From Tannerellaceae bacterium (GTDB taxonomy: Bacteria; Bacteroidota; Bacteroidia; Bacteroidales; Tannerellaceae), in assembly GCA_031267775.1 (NCBI GenBank), contig JAIRYL010000186.1, positions 1-44,545 on the forward strand: 44,545 nucleotides of DNA. Reading direction: 5' to 3'. The number at the start of each line of letters is the position of its first letter. Position 1 is the first letter of the stretch. The notes below the pieces were generated by a model. That model was not told the DNA's origin and ran no database searches. It was given only the letters and a program-made list of their open reading frames with translations. Positions 25,620 through 34,138 of this stretch are shown here, in pieces. The translations under genes were made by a program, and so were the position numbers.

Positions 25620-25712
25620 ACTTGCCTGAGAATAGAAAGGGAAAAGACTTCTTGTTTTTAGCATTTTTTCCTGTGGTTGCAAGCGCTTCAAATCTGTCCA
25701 CATCAATTCGGG
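25620..25712 (-). ncRNA. Candidate SAM-I-type riboswitch in the metK leader
   Basis: Read on the minus strand, the leader contains gatgtggacagatttgaag, then cgcttGCAACCAC, a short variable segment, and aaTGCTAAAaac. The order matches the conserved SAM-I (S-box) core GGAC..GAAGC..GCAACC..GGUGCUAAaUCC, although the second block is degenerate. A -7-like box tatattta lies just upstream (25715-25722). Its position before metK fits SAM feedback. It is recognised by eye only. Confidence 0.45.
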
Positions 25713-25740
25713 GGTAAATATAGGTAATTTTTTAAAATAA

Positions 25741-26208
25741 CTATACTGTGGGAAGGGAAAAATATAGTTCGCCGATGGTTTTTTTCAGTGTGGGATGTGT
25801 AAGCGTAGCGGCGATTTCGGCTAAAGGCGCTAATACAAAATTTCGTTTATGCATCAACGGATGAGGGATTGTTAATTCGTCTGTTTGAATAATAACGTCT
25901 TCATACATAAGGATATCTATATCAATTATACGATCTTTGTACATACCGTCGCTTTTTTCTTTTCGGCCCATTTCCAGCTCGATTTGTTTGGTTATATCAA
26001 GTAATTCCAGCGGGGATAGCCGGGTTTCAAGAATAACGGCAGCATTGAGAAATGTGTTTTCCGATTCAAATCCCCAAGGTTTGGTTTCATATAAAGTTGA
26101 AAGGACGAGAATTTCTCCCACCCTTTCAGCCAACAACCCTGCGGCTGTTGTCATATTTCTCCTTTTGTCTTCTAAATTTGTTCCAATACTCAGATAAGCG
26201 GTTGCCAT
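25741..26208 (-). CDS. folK: HPPK, 2-amino-4-hydroxy-6-hydroxymethyldihydropteridine pyrophosphokinase
   Basis: A 155-aa folate-pathway kinase that transfers pyrophosphate from ATP to the pterin. It starts MATAYLSIGTNLEDK, and carries the family motif KDRIIDIDILMYED with the paired metal-binding Asp residues, followed by IPHPLMHKRNFVLAPL. It follows queA by 13 bases, at the end of the ftsX-to-folK run. Confidence 0.97.
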   Translation of the reverse strand: MATAYLSIGTNLEDKRRNMTTAAGLLAERVGEILVLSTLYETKPWGFESENTFLNAAVILETRLSPLELLDITKQIELEMGRKEKSDGMYKDRIIDIDILMYEDVIIQTDELTIPHPLMHKRNFVLAPLAEIAATLTHPTLKKTIGELYFSLPTV

Positions 26209-26221
26209 CTGTTCTTTTTTT

Positions 26222-27271
26222 TCAAATAATTAGCATGGCGTCGCCATAAGCGCCAAAGTTATATTTCTCGTTGACTGCCGTTTTATAGGCCTCCATAATT
26301 AAATCGTAACCGCCGAAAGAAGCTGTCATCATCAGCAATGTGGAAAGCGGCAAATGGAAATTTGTAACCATACTGGTTGCCACGCCGAAATCATATGGAG
26401 GGAATATAAACTTATTGGTCCATCCCTCAAATTCTTTTAAACGTTCGTCGGTGCTTACCGCCGTTTCAACAGCCCGCATAACCGACGTTCCTACAGCGCA
26501 GATCTGACGGTTTTCATCTTTTCCTTTATTAACGATTCTGACAATTTCGGCGTCCACCTTCATTTGTTCGGAGTCCATTTTGTGTTTGGTGAGGTCTTCC
26601 ACGTCTATTTCCCTGAAATTTCCCAAGCCGGAATGAACTGTCAAAAACGCAAACCGACAATCTTTTATTTCCAGGCGTTTCATTAATTCCCTGCTGAAGT
26701 GCAAACCTGCTGCCGGAGCGACGACGGCTCCTTCTTCGGAAGCGAAAATATTTTGATAGCGGTCTTCGTCTTCCGGTTCAACCGGACGGTCTATGTATTT
26801 GGGCAGCGGCGTTTCACCCAGCATGTACAGCGTTTTTTTAAACACGTCGTGATTCCCGTCAAATAAGAAGCGGAGCGTACGTCCGCGCGACGTCGTATTG
26901 TCTATTACTTCGGCCACCATCGAATCGTCTTCGCCAAAGTACAGTTTGTTTCCGATACGGATTTTACGCGCCGGATCTACCAGCACATCCCATAAACGTA
27001 ATTCTTTATTTAATTCGCGAAGAAGAAAAACTTCAATACGGGCGCCTGTTTTTTCTTTGTTTCCATATAATCGCGCCGGGAATACTTTTGTGTTGTTAAA
27101 GATAAACACGTCTTTTTCGCCGAAATAATTCAAAATATCTTTAAATATTTCATGTTTAATTTCGCCTGTTTTACGGTGAACAACCATCATTCTTGCTTCA
27201 TCTCTGTTTTTGGATGGATGCTGCGCAATGAGTTCGTCTGGTAGATTAAATTTAAATTTTGACAGTTTCAT
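26222..27271 (-). CDS. queA: S-adenosylmethionine:tRNA ribosyltransferase-isomerase
   Basis: A 349-aa QueA that attaches the cyclopentene moiety from SAM to 7-aminomethyl-7-deazaguanine in tRNA, making epoxyqueuosine. Markers are the start MKLSKFKFNLPDELIAQHPS, DVFIFNNTKVFPARLYG, AAPAAGLHFSRELM and YDFGVATSMVTNFHLPLSTLLMM (recognised in parts). It begins two bases after truB ends. Together with truB and truA elsewhere, it shows clustered tRNA modification genes. Confidence 0.97.
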   Translation of the reverse strand: MKLSKFKFNLPDELIAQHPSKNRDEARMMVVHRKTGEIKHEIFKDILNYFGEKDVFIFNNTKVFPARLYGNKEKTGARIEVFLLRELNKELRLWDVLVDPARKIRIGNKLYFGEDDSMVAEVIDNTTSRGRTLRFLFDGNHDVFKKTLYMLGETPLPKYIDRPVEPEDEDRYQNIFASEEGAVVAPAAGLHFSRELMKRLEIKDCRFAFLTVHSGLGNFREIDVEDLTKHKMDSEQMKVDAEIVRIVNKGKDENRQICAVGTSVMRAVETAVSTDERLKEFEGWTNKFIFPPYDFGVATSMVTNFHLPLSTLLMMTASFGGYDLIMEAYKTAVNEKYNFGAYGDAMLII

Positions 27272-27273
27272 AA

Positions 27274-27981
27274 TTATATGTTTTCTTTTGTTTCTATCTT
27301 GATACTATCTAAAAAGGAGTCGATATCTTCCGGATTCATGCACCTGTCAAGCGTTATCTCGCCGATACGTATACGCTCCAGCGCCATCAGGTGTGCGCCC
27401 GAATCAAGCGCCTGGCCTATATCGCGGGCTAATGCGCGGATATAGGTTCCTTTACTGCAAACCGCCCTTATTTTAATAACGGGCATATCGTACTCCAATA
27501 GTTCCAATTCGTCTATAACCAGCGTTTTGGGTTTAAGTTCAACGTCGCGTCCTTTACGGGCGAATTTATACGCTCTTCTGCCATTGACTTTTACGGCCGA
27601 AAAAGCAGGCGGCGTTTGTTGAATAGTTCCCGTAAATTGTTTAAGAACTTCTTTCACCTTCCCGCAGGTAATATGTTCTGTTGGATATACGGCGTCAACT
27701 TCTCTCTCCAAATCAAAAGAGGGGGTTGTTTCTCCCAGTTTAAGCGTTGCCACGTATTCCTTTGTTTGGTATTGAAACTCGTCAATACGCTTGGTAGCCT
27801 TTCCCGTACAAAGAATCATAACGCCTGTAGCCAACGGATCTAATGTTCCGGCATGTCCAACTTTTATTTTTTTCACCTCCAGTTTTCGCGATAGTTTATA
27901 GCGAAATCTATTTACCAAATCGAAAGAGGTCCACTTTAACGGTTTATTGAAATAAAGTATCTCTCCTGAAAAAAAATCCAT
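27274..27981 (-). CDS. truB: tRNA pseudouridine-55 synthase
   Basis: A 235-aa TruB that forms pseudouridine in the T-loop of tRNA. The catalytic Asp is in GHAGTLDPLATGVM (about D47), with YVATLKLGETTPSFDLE and the KGTYIRALARDIG motif. Its ATG overlaps the uppP stop by one base (TAATG arrangement), so translation is probably coupled. Confidence 0.97.
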   Translation of the reverse strand: MDFFSGEILYFNKPLKWTSFDLVNRFRYKLSRKLEVKKIKVGHAGTLDPLATGVMILCTGKATKRIDEFQYQTKEYVATLKLGETTPSFDLEREVDAVYPTEHITCGKVKEVLKQFTGTIQQTPPAFSAVKVNGRRAYKFARKGRDVELKPKTLVIDELELLEYDMPVIKIRAVCSKGTYIRALARDIGQALDSGAHLMALERIRIGEITLDRCMNPEDIDSFLDSIKIETKENI

Positions 27982-28817
27982 TAAATAATCTGTAAATTAT
28001 ATCCTGTTAACATCAATATTAAGATAACGCCTCCCACTATGATACGATAGTAACCGAATGCTTTAAAGCCATATGTAGTTACATATCCGATAAAGAATTT
28101 GATGGCAAGCATAGCAACAATAAAAGCTACTGCGTTTCCAATAATCAATGCCGGCATGTTTTGGCTTAATACGTCTGATCCGCCTGGTTCCAGAAAGAGT
28201 TTAAGAGCCTTGTAAGCGGTTGCTGCAAACATGGTGGGAACAGCCAGAAAGAATGAAAACTCGGCGGCTGTTTTGCGCGATAAGCGTTGCGTCATACCTC
28301 CTACAATCGTAGCCATAGAACGCGAAACGCCCGGTATCATAGCGATACATTGAAACAATCCGATATAAAATGCCTTCTTTTCCGTCATTTCCTCAGCCGT
28401 GTCGGGATGGTTGAATAATTTATCGACAAATAGCATGAATACGCCGCCAATAATCAACATCAACGCCACTACCCAAACATTTTCAAGCAGATCGTCAATA
28501 AAATCGCTGCCAAGGAAACCGATTATAGCGGCAGGAATGAAAGCGACCAACAGTTTCCAATAAAAATCATATTTGTGTAGAAAACTTTTTAAGCCGGTAA
28601 CTTTTCCTTTGTTCAAATGGAAAAAACGTTTCCAATATAAACATACTACCGAAAGAATGGCTCCAAACTGAATAATAACGGTAAACGCTTTTACAAAATC
28701 TGTACTTTCAATACCCAACAAATGCTGCGTTATGATCATGTGTCCGGTAGACGATACCGGAAGAAATTCTGTAAGTCCTTCTACTATAGCAATAATGATA
28801 ACTTCTATAGTATTCAT
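27981..28817 (-). CDS. uppP: Undecaprenyl-diphosphatase
   Basis: A 278-aa membrane phosphatase (BacA family) that recycles the cell-wall lipid carrier and can give bacitracin tolerance. The conserved EGLTEFLPVSSTGHMI (about 14-29) and PGVSRSMATIVGGM (about 158-171) active-site blocks are intact. Multiple membrane helices are evident. It overlaps the DUF3098 stop and the truB start by one base each. Confidence 0.97.
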   Translation of the reverse strand: MNTIEVIIIAIVEGLTEFLPVSSTGHMIITQHLLGIESTDFVKAFTVIIQFGAILSVVCLYWKRFFHLNKGKVTGLKSFLHKYDFYWKLLVAFIPAAIIGFLGSDFIDDLLENVWVVALMLIIGGVFMLFVDKLFNHPDTAEEMTEKKAFYIGLFQCIAMIPGVSRSMATIVGGMTQRLSRKTAAEFSFFLAVPTMFAATAYKALKLFLEPGGSDVLSQNMPALIIGNAVAFIVAMLAIKFFIGYVTTYGFKAFGYYRIIVGGVILILMLTGYNLQII

Positions 28818-29056
28818 CAGACTGATTTTTTATCTTTACTGTTCTTTAAAATAGCGACTATCATTAATCCAAAACCAATCATACAAACAACAGGCGCCAC
28901 TGCAATCCGGCGCGTACTGAATATCGCCTTGTTAAATGATACGCCTTCTTCAGAGGCGCCGCCGCTCATCAATGCGAAACCGGTAATTATAATTACTACC
29001 GAAATAGCTATCAGTATAAAATTCTCTTTACCAAAAGCAAAATCTTCTTTACTCAT
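28817..29056 (-). CDS. DUF3098 small membrane protein
   Basis: A 79-aa protein with two membrane helices (about 12-32 and 54-72) separated by the SFNKAIFSTRRIAVAPV loop typical of DUF3098. The family is regularly found between ftsX and uppP in Bacteroidota. No function is known. It lies 14 bases after ftsX. Confidence 0.9.
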   Translation of the reverse strand: MSKEDFAFGKENFILIAISVVIIITGFALMSGGASEEGVSFNKAIFSTRRIAVAPVVCMIGFGLMIVAILKNSKDKKSV

Positions 29057-29070
29057 TTGTTATCTATGTT

Positions 29071-29949
29071 TTATATATAATACATTTTATCAGCGTCCAT
29101 GCACAGATACTTGTTTACAGCCAGGCAGGTAGCTATTACCGAAAGCAGAATACCCATTACAAAGACAGAAAGAAATACAAGTATCAGTAAGCCTGTATCA
29201 AGCATTTGCACAAATCCGGACAATTCGTTTTGCAGATAGTATAACGCGCCGATGAGCATCAATATTGCCAGCATGGAAGCTAAAATACCGCTTATGATAT
29301 TGTAATTGATAAATGGACGGCGGATAAAATCGGCAGTAGCTCCAACTAATTGCATCGTGTGAATAAGGAATCGCTTGGAGTATATCAGCAGTCGAATCGT
29401 ATTACTGATAAGCACAAATGAAATGATCATGAGTATAAGCGCCAGCGTAAGCAATACAACGCTTACCCGCGTCACATTTTCGTTTACGATCTGCATCATG
29501 TCTTTACGGTATAAAAGCTCTGAAACGGAAGTATATGATTTGATTTTTCGCTCTATAACCTGCAAACTGTCCTGATTGGCGTATTCGGAATAAAGTTTAA
29601 CTTCAATAGACGCCTGCAGCGGGTTATAACCGAGAAAAACTTCGGGATTTTCGCCAAGTTCTTCTTCCAATTCCTTTGCAGCCTGTTCTTTCGAGATATA
29701 TTCGGTAGACTTAATGAAGGCCAGATTGTTGAGGTTTTTCTGGATACGTTTGATTTCAGCTTCGTTTTGTTCGTCTTTTAATATTACTGAAAAAGAGATG
29801 TTTTCTTTTACATAGTTAGATAATTTATTCCCCAACAGGCCTAATAAAAAAATCAGTCCTAAAAGAAAAAGAACTAAAGCAATACTAATCGTGGAAGTAA
29901 AACGGGAATTAAAAAAAGAAACGGAATTAACCTTTTTATTTTCAGCCAT
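29071..29949 (-). CDS. ftsX: Cell-division ABC permease FtsX
   Basis: A 292-aa permease that works with FtsE to activate septal peptidoglycan hydrolases. It has a cytoplasmic N-terminus, one helix (about 22-44), a periplasmic domain (about 45-160) with SVILKDEQNEAEIKRI and AAKELEEELGENPEVFLGYNP (partial), and three C-terminal helices. The ATG start at 29949 (MAENKKV) is preferred; TTG 29979 would add ten residues. The partner ftsE is not in this window. It heads a tight seven-gene-direction block. Confidence 0.93.
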   Translation of the reverse strand: MAENKKVNSVSFFNSRFTSTISIALVLFLLGLIFLLGLLGNKLSNYVKENISFSVILKDEQNEAEIKRIQKNLNNLAFIKSTEYISKEQAAKELEEELGENPEVFLGYNPLQASIEVKLYSEYANQDSLQVIERKIKSYTSVSELLYRKDMMQIVNENVTRVSVVLLTLALILMIISFVLISNTIRLLIYSKRFLIHTMQLVGATADFIRRPFINYNIISGILASMLAILMLIGALYYLQNELSGFVQMLDTGLLILVFLSVFVMGILLSVIATCLAVNKYLCMDADKMYYI

Positions 29950-30193
29950 CAGACGTATGCTATAATTACTGTTAAACAAATCAAAGAAACTTGCAGGGGT
30001 ATAAATCCCCCAAATTTTTGCAAAAGAACGAACTATTTATGTAAATACCTATTGTTTTAATTTATTTAACCAATTCAGTAATCGGAAATTAGGAAAAAAA
30101 ACGGCGTATACTGCCTTCCCGCACTTTTAGAGCGTAATGAGAACATATAAATCAACGCTTTTATGGATACAACCATATTCATTTACTTTTTTC

Positions 30194-30224
30194 TTTGCAA
30201 AATGATTGAATTTGTCTTTCTTTG
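30194..30224 (+). promoter_or_regulatory. Probable promoter of the ssb-gldE-gldD operon
   Basis: TTTG at 30194-30197 and TTTCTTTG at 30217-30224 are 19 bases apart, which is the right spacing for the Bacteroidota promoter; the TA of the -7 box is replaced by TT. An aggag site follows at 30238-30242, before ATG 30251. Confidence 0.5.
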
Positions 30225-30250
30225 CGTATCAAAATTTAGGAGAACAGATT

Positions 30251-30721
30251 ATGTCATTGAATAAGGCGATATTGATAGGGAATGTGGGGAAAGACCCCGA
30301 TGTGCGTTATTTTGACAGCGGCGCGGCGGTAGCGAATTTTTCGTTGGCTACCACAGACAAAGGATATACGTTGGCCAACGGCACGATTGTGCCCGACCGT
30401 ACGGAATGGCATTCTATCGTTGTCCGCCGCGAGCAGGTAGCCTTTGTCGAAAAATGGGTGAAAAAAGGATCCAGTCTGTATGTGGAAGGGAAAATCCGCA
30501 CCCGCACGTACGACGATCAAGGAGGCATTAAGCGTTATCTGACAGAAATCCATGCCGACAGAGTAGAGTTTTTTAGCTTTGGCAGGCGCGAAGACGGACA
30601 GACTAATACTGCGCAGACAGCCCGTCCGGTTCAGCAGGCGACAGACGCCGCTCCGCATACGCAGTCTTCCCAACCCGTTCAACCTTTGGAAACGAATGAC
30701 GCAGACGACCTCCCGTTCTGA
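30251..30721 (+). CDS. ssb: Single-stranded DNA-binding protein
   Basis: A 156-aa SSB that coats single-stranded DNA during replication and repair. The OB fold (about 1-110) begins SLNKAILIGNVGKDPDVRYF, and a Gln/Thr/Pro-rich tail ends in DADDLPF, the usual protein-interaction tip. ATG 30251 is chosen over TTG 30206 because of the aggag 8 bases upstream and the family's start. It leads the conserved ssb-gldE-gldD-PPTase order. Confidence 0.98.
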   Translation: MSLNKAILIGNVGKDPDVRYFDSGAAVANFSLATTDKGYTLANGTIVPDRTEWHSIVVRREQVAFVEKWVKKGSSLYVEGKIRTRTYDDQGGIKRYLTEIHADRVEFFSFGRREDGQTNTAQTARPVQQATDAAPHTQSSQPVQPLETNDADDLPF

Positions 30722-30746
30722 TATTGTTTAACTAATATAGTTCGCT

Positions 30747-31739
30747 TTGGACTCAGACTGTTTTTTATCGGGTTTATTTGATCAGGCTACCATACAACCG
30801 CTACTGGTAGGGCTAATAACAGGCTTGTGTATTGCTGTACTGTTATATAAAATGAAGATTGTTTACCGTCCGTTATCAAAATTATGGGTTGCCTCAACTT
30901 CTATAATAAGTAAAGCGTTGGCAAAGAAAGGACATGAAGTATCTGTTGATGAATTATCCAGGGCGTCTGAGTTAACGCCGAAAGAGACGCCGGAAGAAAA
31001 AGAAATGCTGGAAGAAATCATCAAGTTTTATAATAAGACCGCCAATGAAATTATGACTTCCCGTTTGGATGTGGAGGATATCGAAATACAGACTCCTTTT
31101 CGCGATGTGATACAGGTTATTATTGATTCGGGCTATTCGCGTATTCCTGTTTTTGCCGAAACGGAAGATAATATCAAGGGAATCCTTTATATAAAAGATT
31201 TGCTGCCTTATATTGATAAGCCGGATACCTTTCGCTGGCAAAGCTTGATACGTCCGGCATATTTTGTGCCGGAAACAAAAAAGATAGACGATTTACTGGA
31301 GGAATTTCGCACAAATAAAATCCACATGGCGATTGTAGTCGACGAATTTGGCGGAACATCCGGTATTGTAACTATGGAAGATATTTTGGAGGAAATAGTG
31401 GGCGATATATCCGATGAATATGACGAAGAAGAACGGCAGTTTATCCGTCTGGCTGACGGCAGCCTGATATTTGAAGCTAAAATTCCATTAATAGACTTTT
31501 TCCGCGTGATTGATTGCGACCCGTCTGAATTTGAAGAATTAACGGATGACGTAGAAACGTTGGCCGGCCTGTTGCTTGAACTAAAAGGGGATTTTCCCAA
31601 ACGGCAAGAAATCATTGAATACAATGATTATCGTTTCCAAATATTGGAAGTAGACAATCGACGTATTCAAAAGGTTAAGTTTACAAAAATTTCCGATTCG
31701 AAAAAAGAAGAAAGTCAACGATGCCTAAACGGACAATAA
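30747..31739 (+). CDS. gldE: GldE-like CBS/CorC_HlyC protein lacking the CNNM membrane domain
   Basis: A 330-aa protein starting with TTG 30747. Family GldE proteins are usually about 420-450 aa with a multi-helix CNNM (DUF21) domain. Here a single helix (about 18-36) is followed directly by VYRPLSKLWVASTSIISKAL, which normally lies at the end of CNNM. The rest is intact: the SVDELSRASELT linker, the CBS pair (about 99-225, NEIMTSRLDVEDIEI ... VVDEFGGTSGIVTMEDILEEIVG) and a CorC_HlyC domain (about 238-320). The gene overlaps gldD by 19 bases. It looks like an in-frame domain loss rather than a frameshift, as only 25 bases separate it from ssb. Confidence 0.85.
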   Translation: MDSDCFLSGLFDQATIQPLLVGLITGLCIAVLLYKMKIVYRPLSKLWVASTSIISKALAKKGHEVSVDELSRASELTPKETPEEKEMLEEIIKFYNKTANEIMTSRLDVEDIEIQTPFRDVIQVIIDSGYSRIPVFAETEDNIKGILYIKDLLPYIDKPDTFRWQSLIRPAYFVPETKKIDDLLEEFRTNKIHMAIVVDEFGGTSGIVTMEDILEEIVGDISDEYDEEERQFIRLADGSLIFEAKIPLIDFFRVIDCDPSEFEELTDDVETLAGLLLELKGDFPKRQEIIEYNDYRFQILEVDNRRIQKVKFTKISDSKKEESQRCLNGQ

Positions 31740-32293
31740 TATCTGCCTTGTTGGCGGGCGTATGCTTATCCTGCTCGGAGTACGTTCCAAAACCGCGGGG
31801 CTATTTTCGGATGGAACCGCCTGCTCCATCTTATCAGAAACTGCCGCTGAATGAATTACCTTATCTGTTTAATATATCCTCCTTATCAGAAATAGAACTT
31901 CCGCCTGTCGGCGATCCGGCAGGATGGATTAATTTGTCTTATCCCTCATTGGGCGCAAAAATCTATTGCAGCTACCTGGCCATACAGCCTTCTACGCTAA
32001 GCGTTGCCATGGAAGAATCGCGCAAGTTCGTAGTCAGACAGTCGCAAGACGCTCATGCCATTGCAGAGCAAGCATACAATAACCCTGAGAAACGGGTTTA
32101 CGCCTGTTTATATCTATTGGATGGAGCGTCTGTTTCGCCTGTCCAGTTTACGCTGACAGACAGTATGTCTAACTTCTTTAGAGGTTCTTTGTTATATAAC
32201 AGCCGGCCTCCGGATGGCGATTCAATTGCTCCGGTTACGCAGTATTTGAAAGACGATATTATTGAACTTATCCAGTCTTTTAATTGGAAATAG
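31721..32293 (+). CDS. gldD: GldD-like gliding-motility lipoprotein
   Basis: A 190-aa lipoprotein with lipobox LSCS (Cys about 18). The family hallmark PKPRGYFRMEPP follows within ten residues. GldD is needed for gliding and type IX secretion in Flavobacterium; in Bacteroidales its role is less clear. It starts inside the gldE 3' end and stops two bases before the next ATG. No gldB/gldN or sprA is in this window. Confidence 0.93.
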   Translation: MPKRTIISALLAGVCLSCSEYVPKPRGYFRMEPPAPSYQKLPLNELPYLFNISSLSEIELPPVGDPAGWINLSYPSLGAKIYCSYLAIQPSTLSVAMEESRKFVVRQSQDAHAIAEQAYNNPEKRVYACLYLLDGASVSPVQFTLTDSMSNFFRGSLLYNSRPPDGDSIAPVTQYLKDDIIELIQSFNWK

Positions 32294-32295
32294 CA

Positions 32296-32916
32296 ATGCC
32301 TCTATATTTAAAGCAGATAGTTCCTCTCATGGGGGTTTGGAAAGTAAATGAAAGCGCTGATGAATTACTTTCTCTGCTTACCCAAACAGACAGATACCTT
32401 CTTTTTCTGGAGAAAATGCGCACGGAAAACAGAAAAACGGAATGGCTGGCTGTTCGCGTATTGCTGAAAGAGTTGTTGGGCAAAGAAACGGTTATTGCTT
32501 ATCATGATAATGGCGCGCCTTATCTGCCCGAAAGAGATTTATTTATAAGTATATCTCACACAAAAGGATATGTGGCTGTATTGTTGTTGGATAAACCTCC
32601 GGCCGGCATTGATATTGAGTATCGGGCCAATCGTATACTGAAAGTACGCAGCCGTTTTATAAGTCCTGAAGAAGATAGCCGGATAGACCCGGCCAATGAA
32701 ACAGACCATTTGCTTATCTATTGGTGTGCAAAAGAAGCGTTATTTAAAATGATGGGACAGCATGAGGTAGATTTTGCAAAGCATATACATATAGCTCCGT
32801 TCCCGTATAAAAAATCAGGCGACTTGGCGATTACGGAAACGCGTACATCCCAAGCCGCTTCTTATTTGTTTACTTATAGAGTAGATACTGATTTCGTACT
32901 TGTTTTTATGAAATAA
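32296..32916 (+). CDS. 4'-phosphopantetheinyl transferase superfamily protein
   Basis: A 206-aa Sfp-like transferase that puts the phosphopantetheine arm on carrier proteins. Key motifs are ISISHTKGYVAVLL, GIDIEYRANRILKV (the Asp and Glu bind Mg) and IYWCAKEALFKMMGQ (WxxKEAxxK). ATG 32296 is preferred over TTG 32284 because it lies just after the gldD stop. It ends 25 bases before the convergent kinase gene. Confidence 0.93.
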   Translation: MPLYLKQIVPLMGVWKVNESADELLSLLTQTDRYLLFLEKMRTENRKTEWLAVRVLLKELLGKETVIAYHDNGAPYLPERDLFISISHTKGYVAVLLLDKPPAGIDIEYRANRILKVRSRFISPEEDSRIDPANETDHLLIYWCAKEALFKMMGQHEVDFAKHIHIAPFPYKKSGDLAITETRTSQAASYLFTYRVDTDFVLVFMK

Positions 32917-32941
32917 CCGGAGGTGAAAATTAATCCATACA

Positions 32942-34036
32942 TTACAGCCATTGTTTCATAAAGTCATTCATTTTTTCCATATTTGCTTCAAGGCTTTGAA
33001 GAAGCTTGAACTGCGCTTTTGTACGCTGCAAATTATGGCGGGGATGATGAACTTTATAATAGGTGTCGCCATTGATGTAATCCGTCAGGAAACGAACCGT
33101 TTGCATATAGGTAAGCAAACGTCCTCCATACGGAAGGAGACTGATTTCGAGCGGCGTTAAAAATGATTGGGCTGTTTCCATATATCCGCGGGTATATGCC
33201 CGGAAAATATCCATGTCAACATTTACATTGTCCGGGTTTTCGTCGTCTTCCGCTCCTGTATTAGCGCCTGTACGGATAAAGTCGCCAATGTCGGATAATA
33301 CAAACCCGGGCATTACCGTATCCAAATCAATTACGCACAGTACTTTTCCATCTTCGTCAAACAAAACGTTATTCACCTTGGTATCGCAGTGATTAATCCG
33401 TTTTCTCAATTTGCCTTCACGGTATAAATCTTCCTGTATGCACATACTTTTGGCTCTTTTTTCAATCTCGCCAACCAAATCCATTACCTCGTTTAACCGT
33501 CCGGCTACATTTTCTTTACAGGCGTCATAGAATTGTTGAAGGCGAAATTCCATATTATGGAAGTTGGGTATCGTTTCTCCCAGTACGCCTTCGGGTATGT
33601 CTGCAAGCATCGATTGAAAACTCCCGAAAGCTTTTCCCGCTTCGTATGATAATTCGGGATTTACTTCTTCATAACTCTTACTGCGAGCAATAAAAAGGCA
33701 TACGCGCCAGTAACTGTCTCCGTCAAAGTAATAATATTTACCGTCTTTGGCAGGCAGAAAGGTCAATACATTCCGGTCGATATGGGTTTCGCCGGTTTCC
33801 TCCAGTTTTTTACGAATATGAGAAGTTACAATATGGATATTGTTTTGCAGCATATCTACATTCGTGAATATATGATGATTAATACGTTGCAGAATGTATT
33901 TAGCTTCCCCTTTATCTGTTGTTACTTTTAGCGTATCATTGATATGTCCATTTCCGAATGGCGTTGCCGATACCGCTTTGTCTGTTAATTCAAATTGTTC
34001 AAGAATGTGTAATAACTGCTCTGTTGTCTTTGTCAT
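32942..34036 (-). CDS. Aminoglycoside-phosphotransferase-fold sugar kinase (NahK-like)
   Basis: A 364-aa kinase starting at ATG 34036; a longer upstream reading is not supported. The N-lobe has PFGNGHINDTLKV (about 26-38). The catalytic loop is HCDTKVNNVLF (H216, D218, N222/N223) and the metal-binding Asp lies in VIDLDTVMPG (D237 or D239). These features match anomeric N-acetylhexosamine 1-kinases such as NahK and their many Bacteroidota relatives, more than antibiotic kinases. A role in salvage of GlcNAc/GalNAc fits the fucosidase and glycan-hydrolase set elsewhere in the window, but is inferred. A minus-strand -7 box TATATTTG lies at 34068-34075. Confidence 0.85.
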   Translation of the reverse strand: MTKTTEQLLHILEQFELTDKAVSATPFGNGHINDTLKVTTDKGEAKYILQRINHHIFTNVDMLQNNIHIVTSHIRKKLEETGETHIDRNVLTFLPAKDGKYYYFDGDSYWRVCLFIARSKSYEEVNPELSYEAGKAFGSFQSMLADIPEGVLGETIPNFHNMEFRLQQFYDACKENVAGRLNEVMDLVGEIEKRAKSMCIQEDLYREGKLRKRINHCDTKVNNVLFDEDGKVLCVIDLDTVMPGFVLSDIGDFIRTGANTGAEDDENPDNVNVDMDIFRAYTRGYMETAQSFLTPLEISLLPYGGRLLTYMQTVRFLTDYINGDTYYKVHHPRHNLQRTKAQFKLLQSLEANMEKMNDFMKQWL

Positions 34037-34067
34037 GGCATTTGTGTTTAAATGAAGTAAAAGGTTA

Positions 34068-34075
34068 CAAATATA
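34068..34075 (-). promoter_or_regulatory. Promoter -7 element for the NahK-like kinase
   Basis: CAAATATA on the plus strand is TATATTTG on the minus strand, an exact -7 match 31 bases before the start codon. Confidence 0.5.
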
Positions 34076-34138
34076 ACATCCGCCAAACAATTTCACCCCA
34101 TTGCCGTTGAACAAATTTAGACGAAAATCATATATCAA

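Noticed and set aside
32942..34036. Aminoglycoside-resistance gene
   Set aside because: The fold is shared, but the GHINDT and HCDTKVNN motifs fit sugar-1-kinase relatives, and nothing indicates an acquired resistance element.
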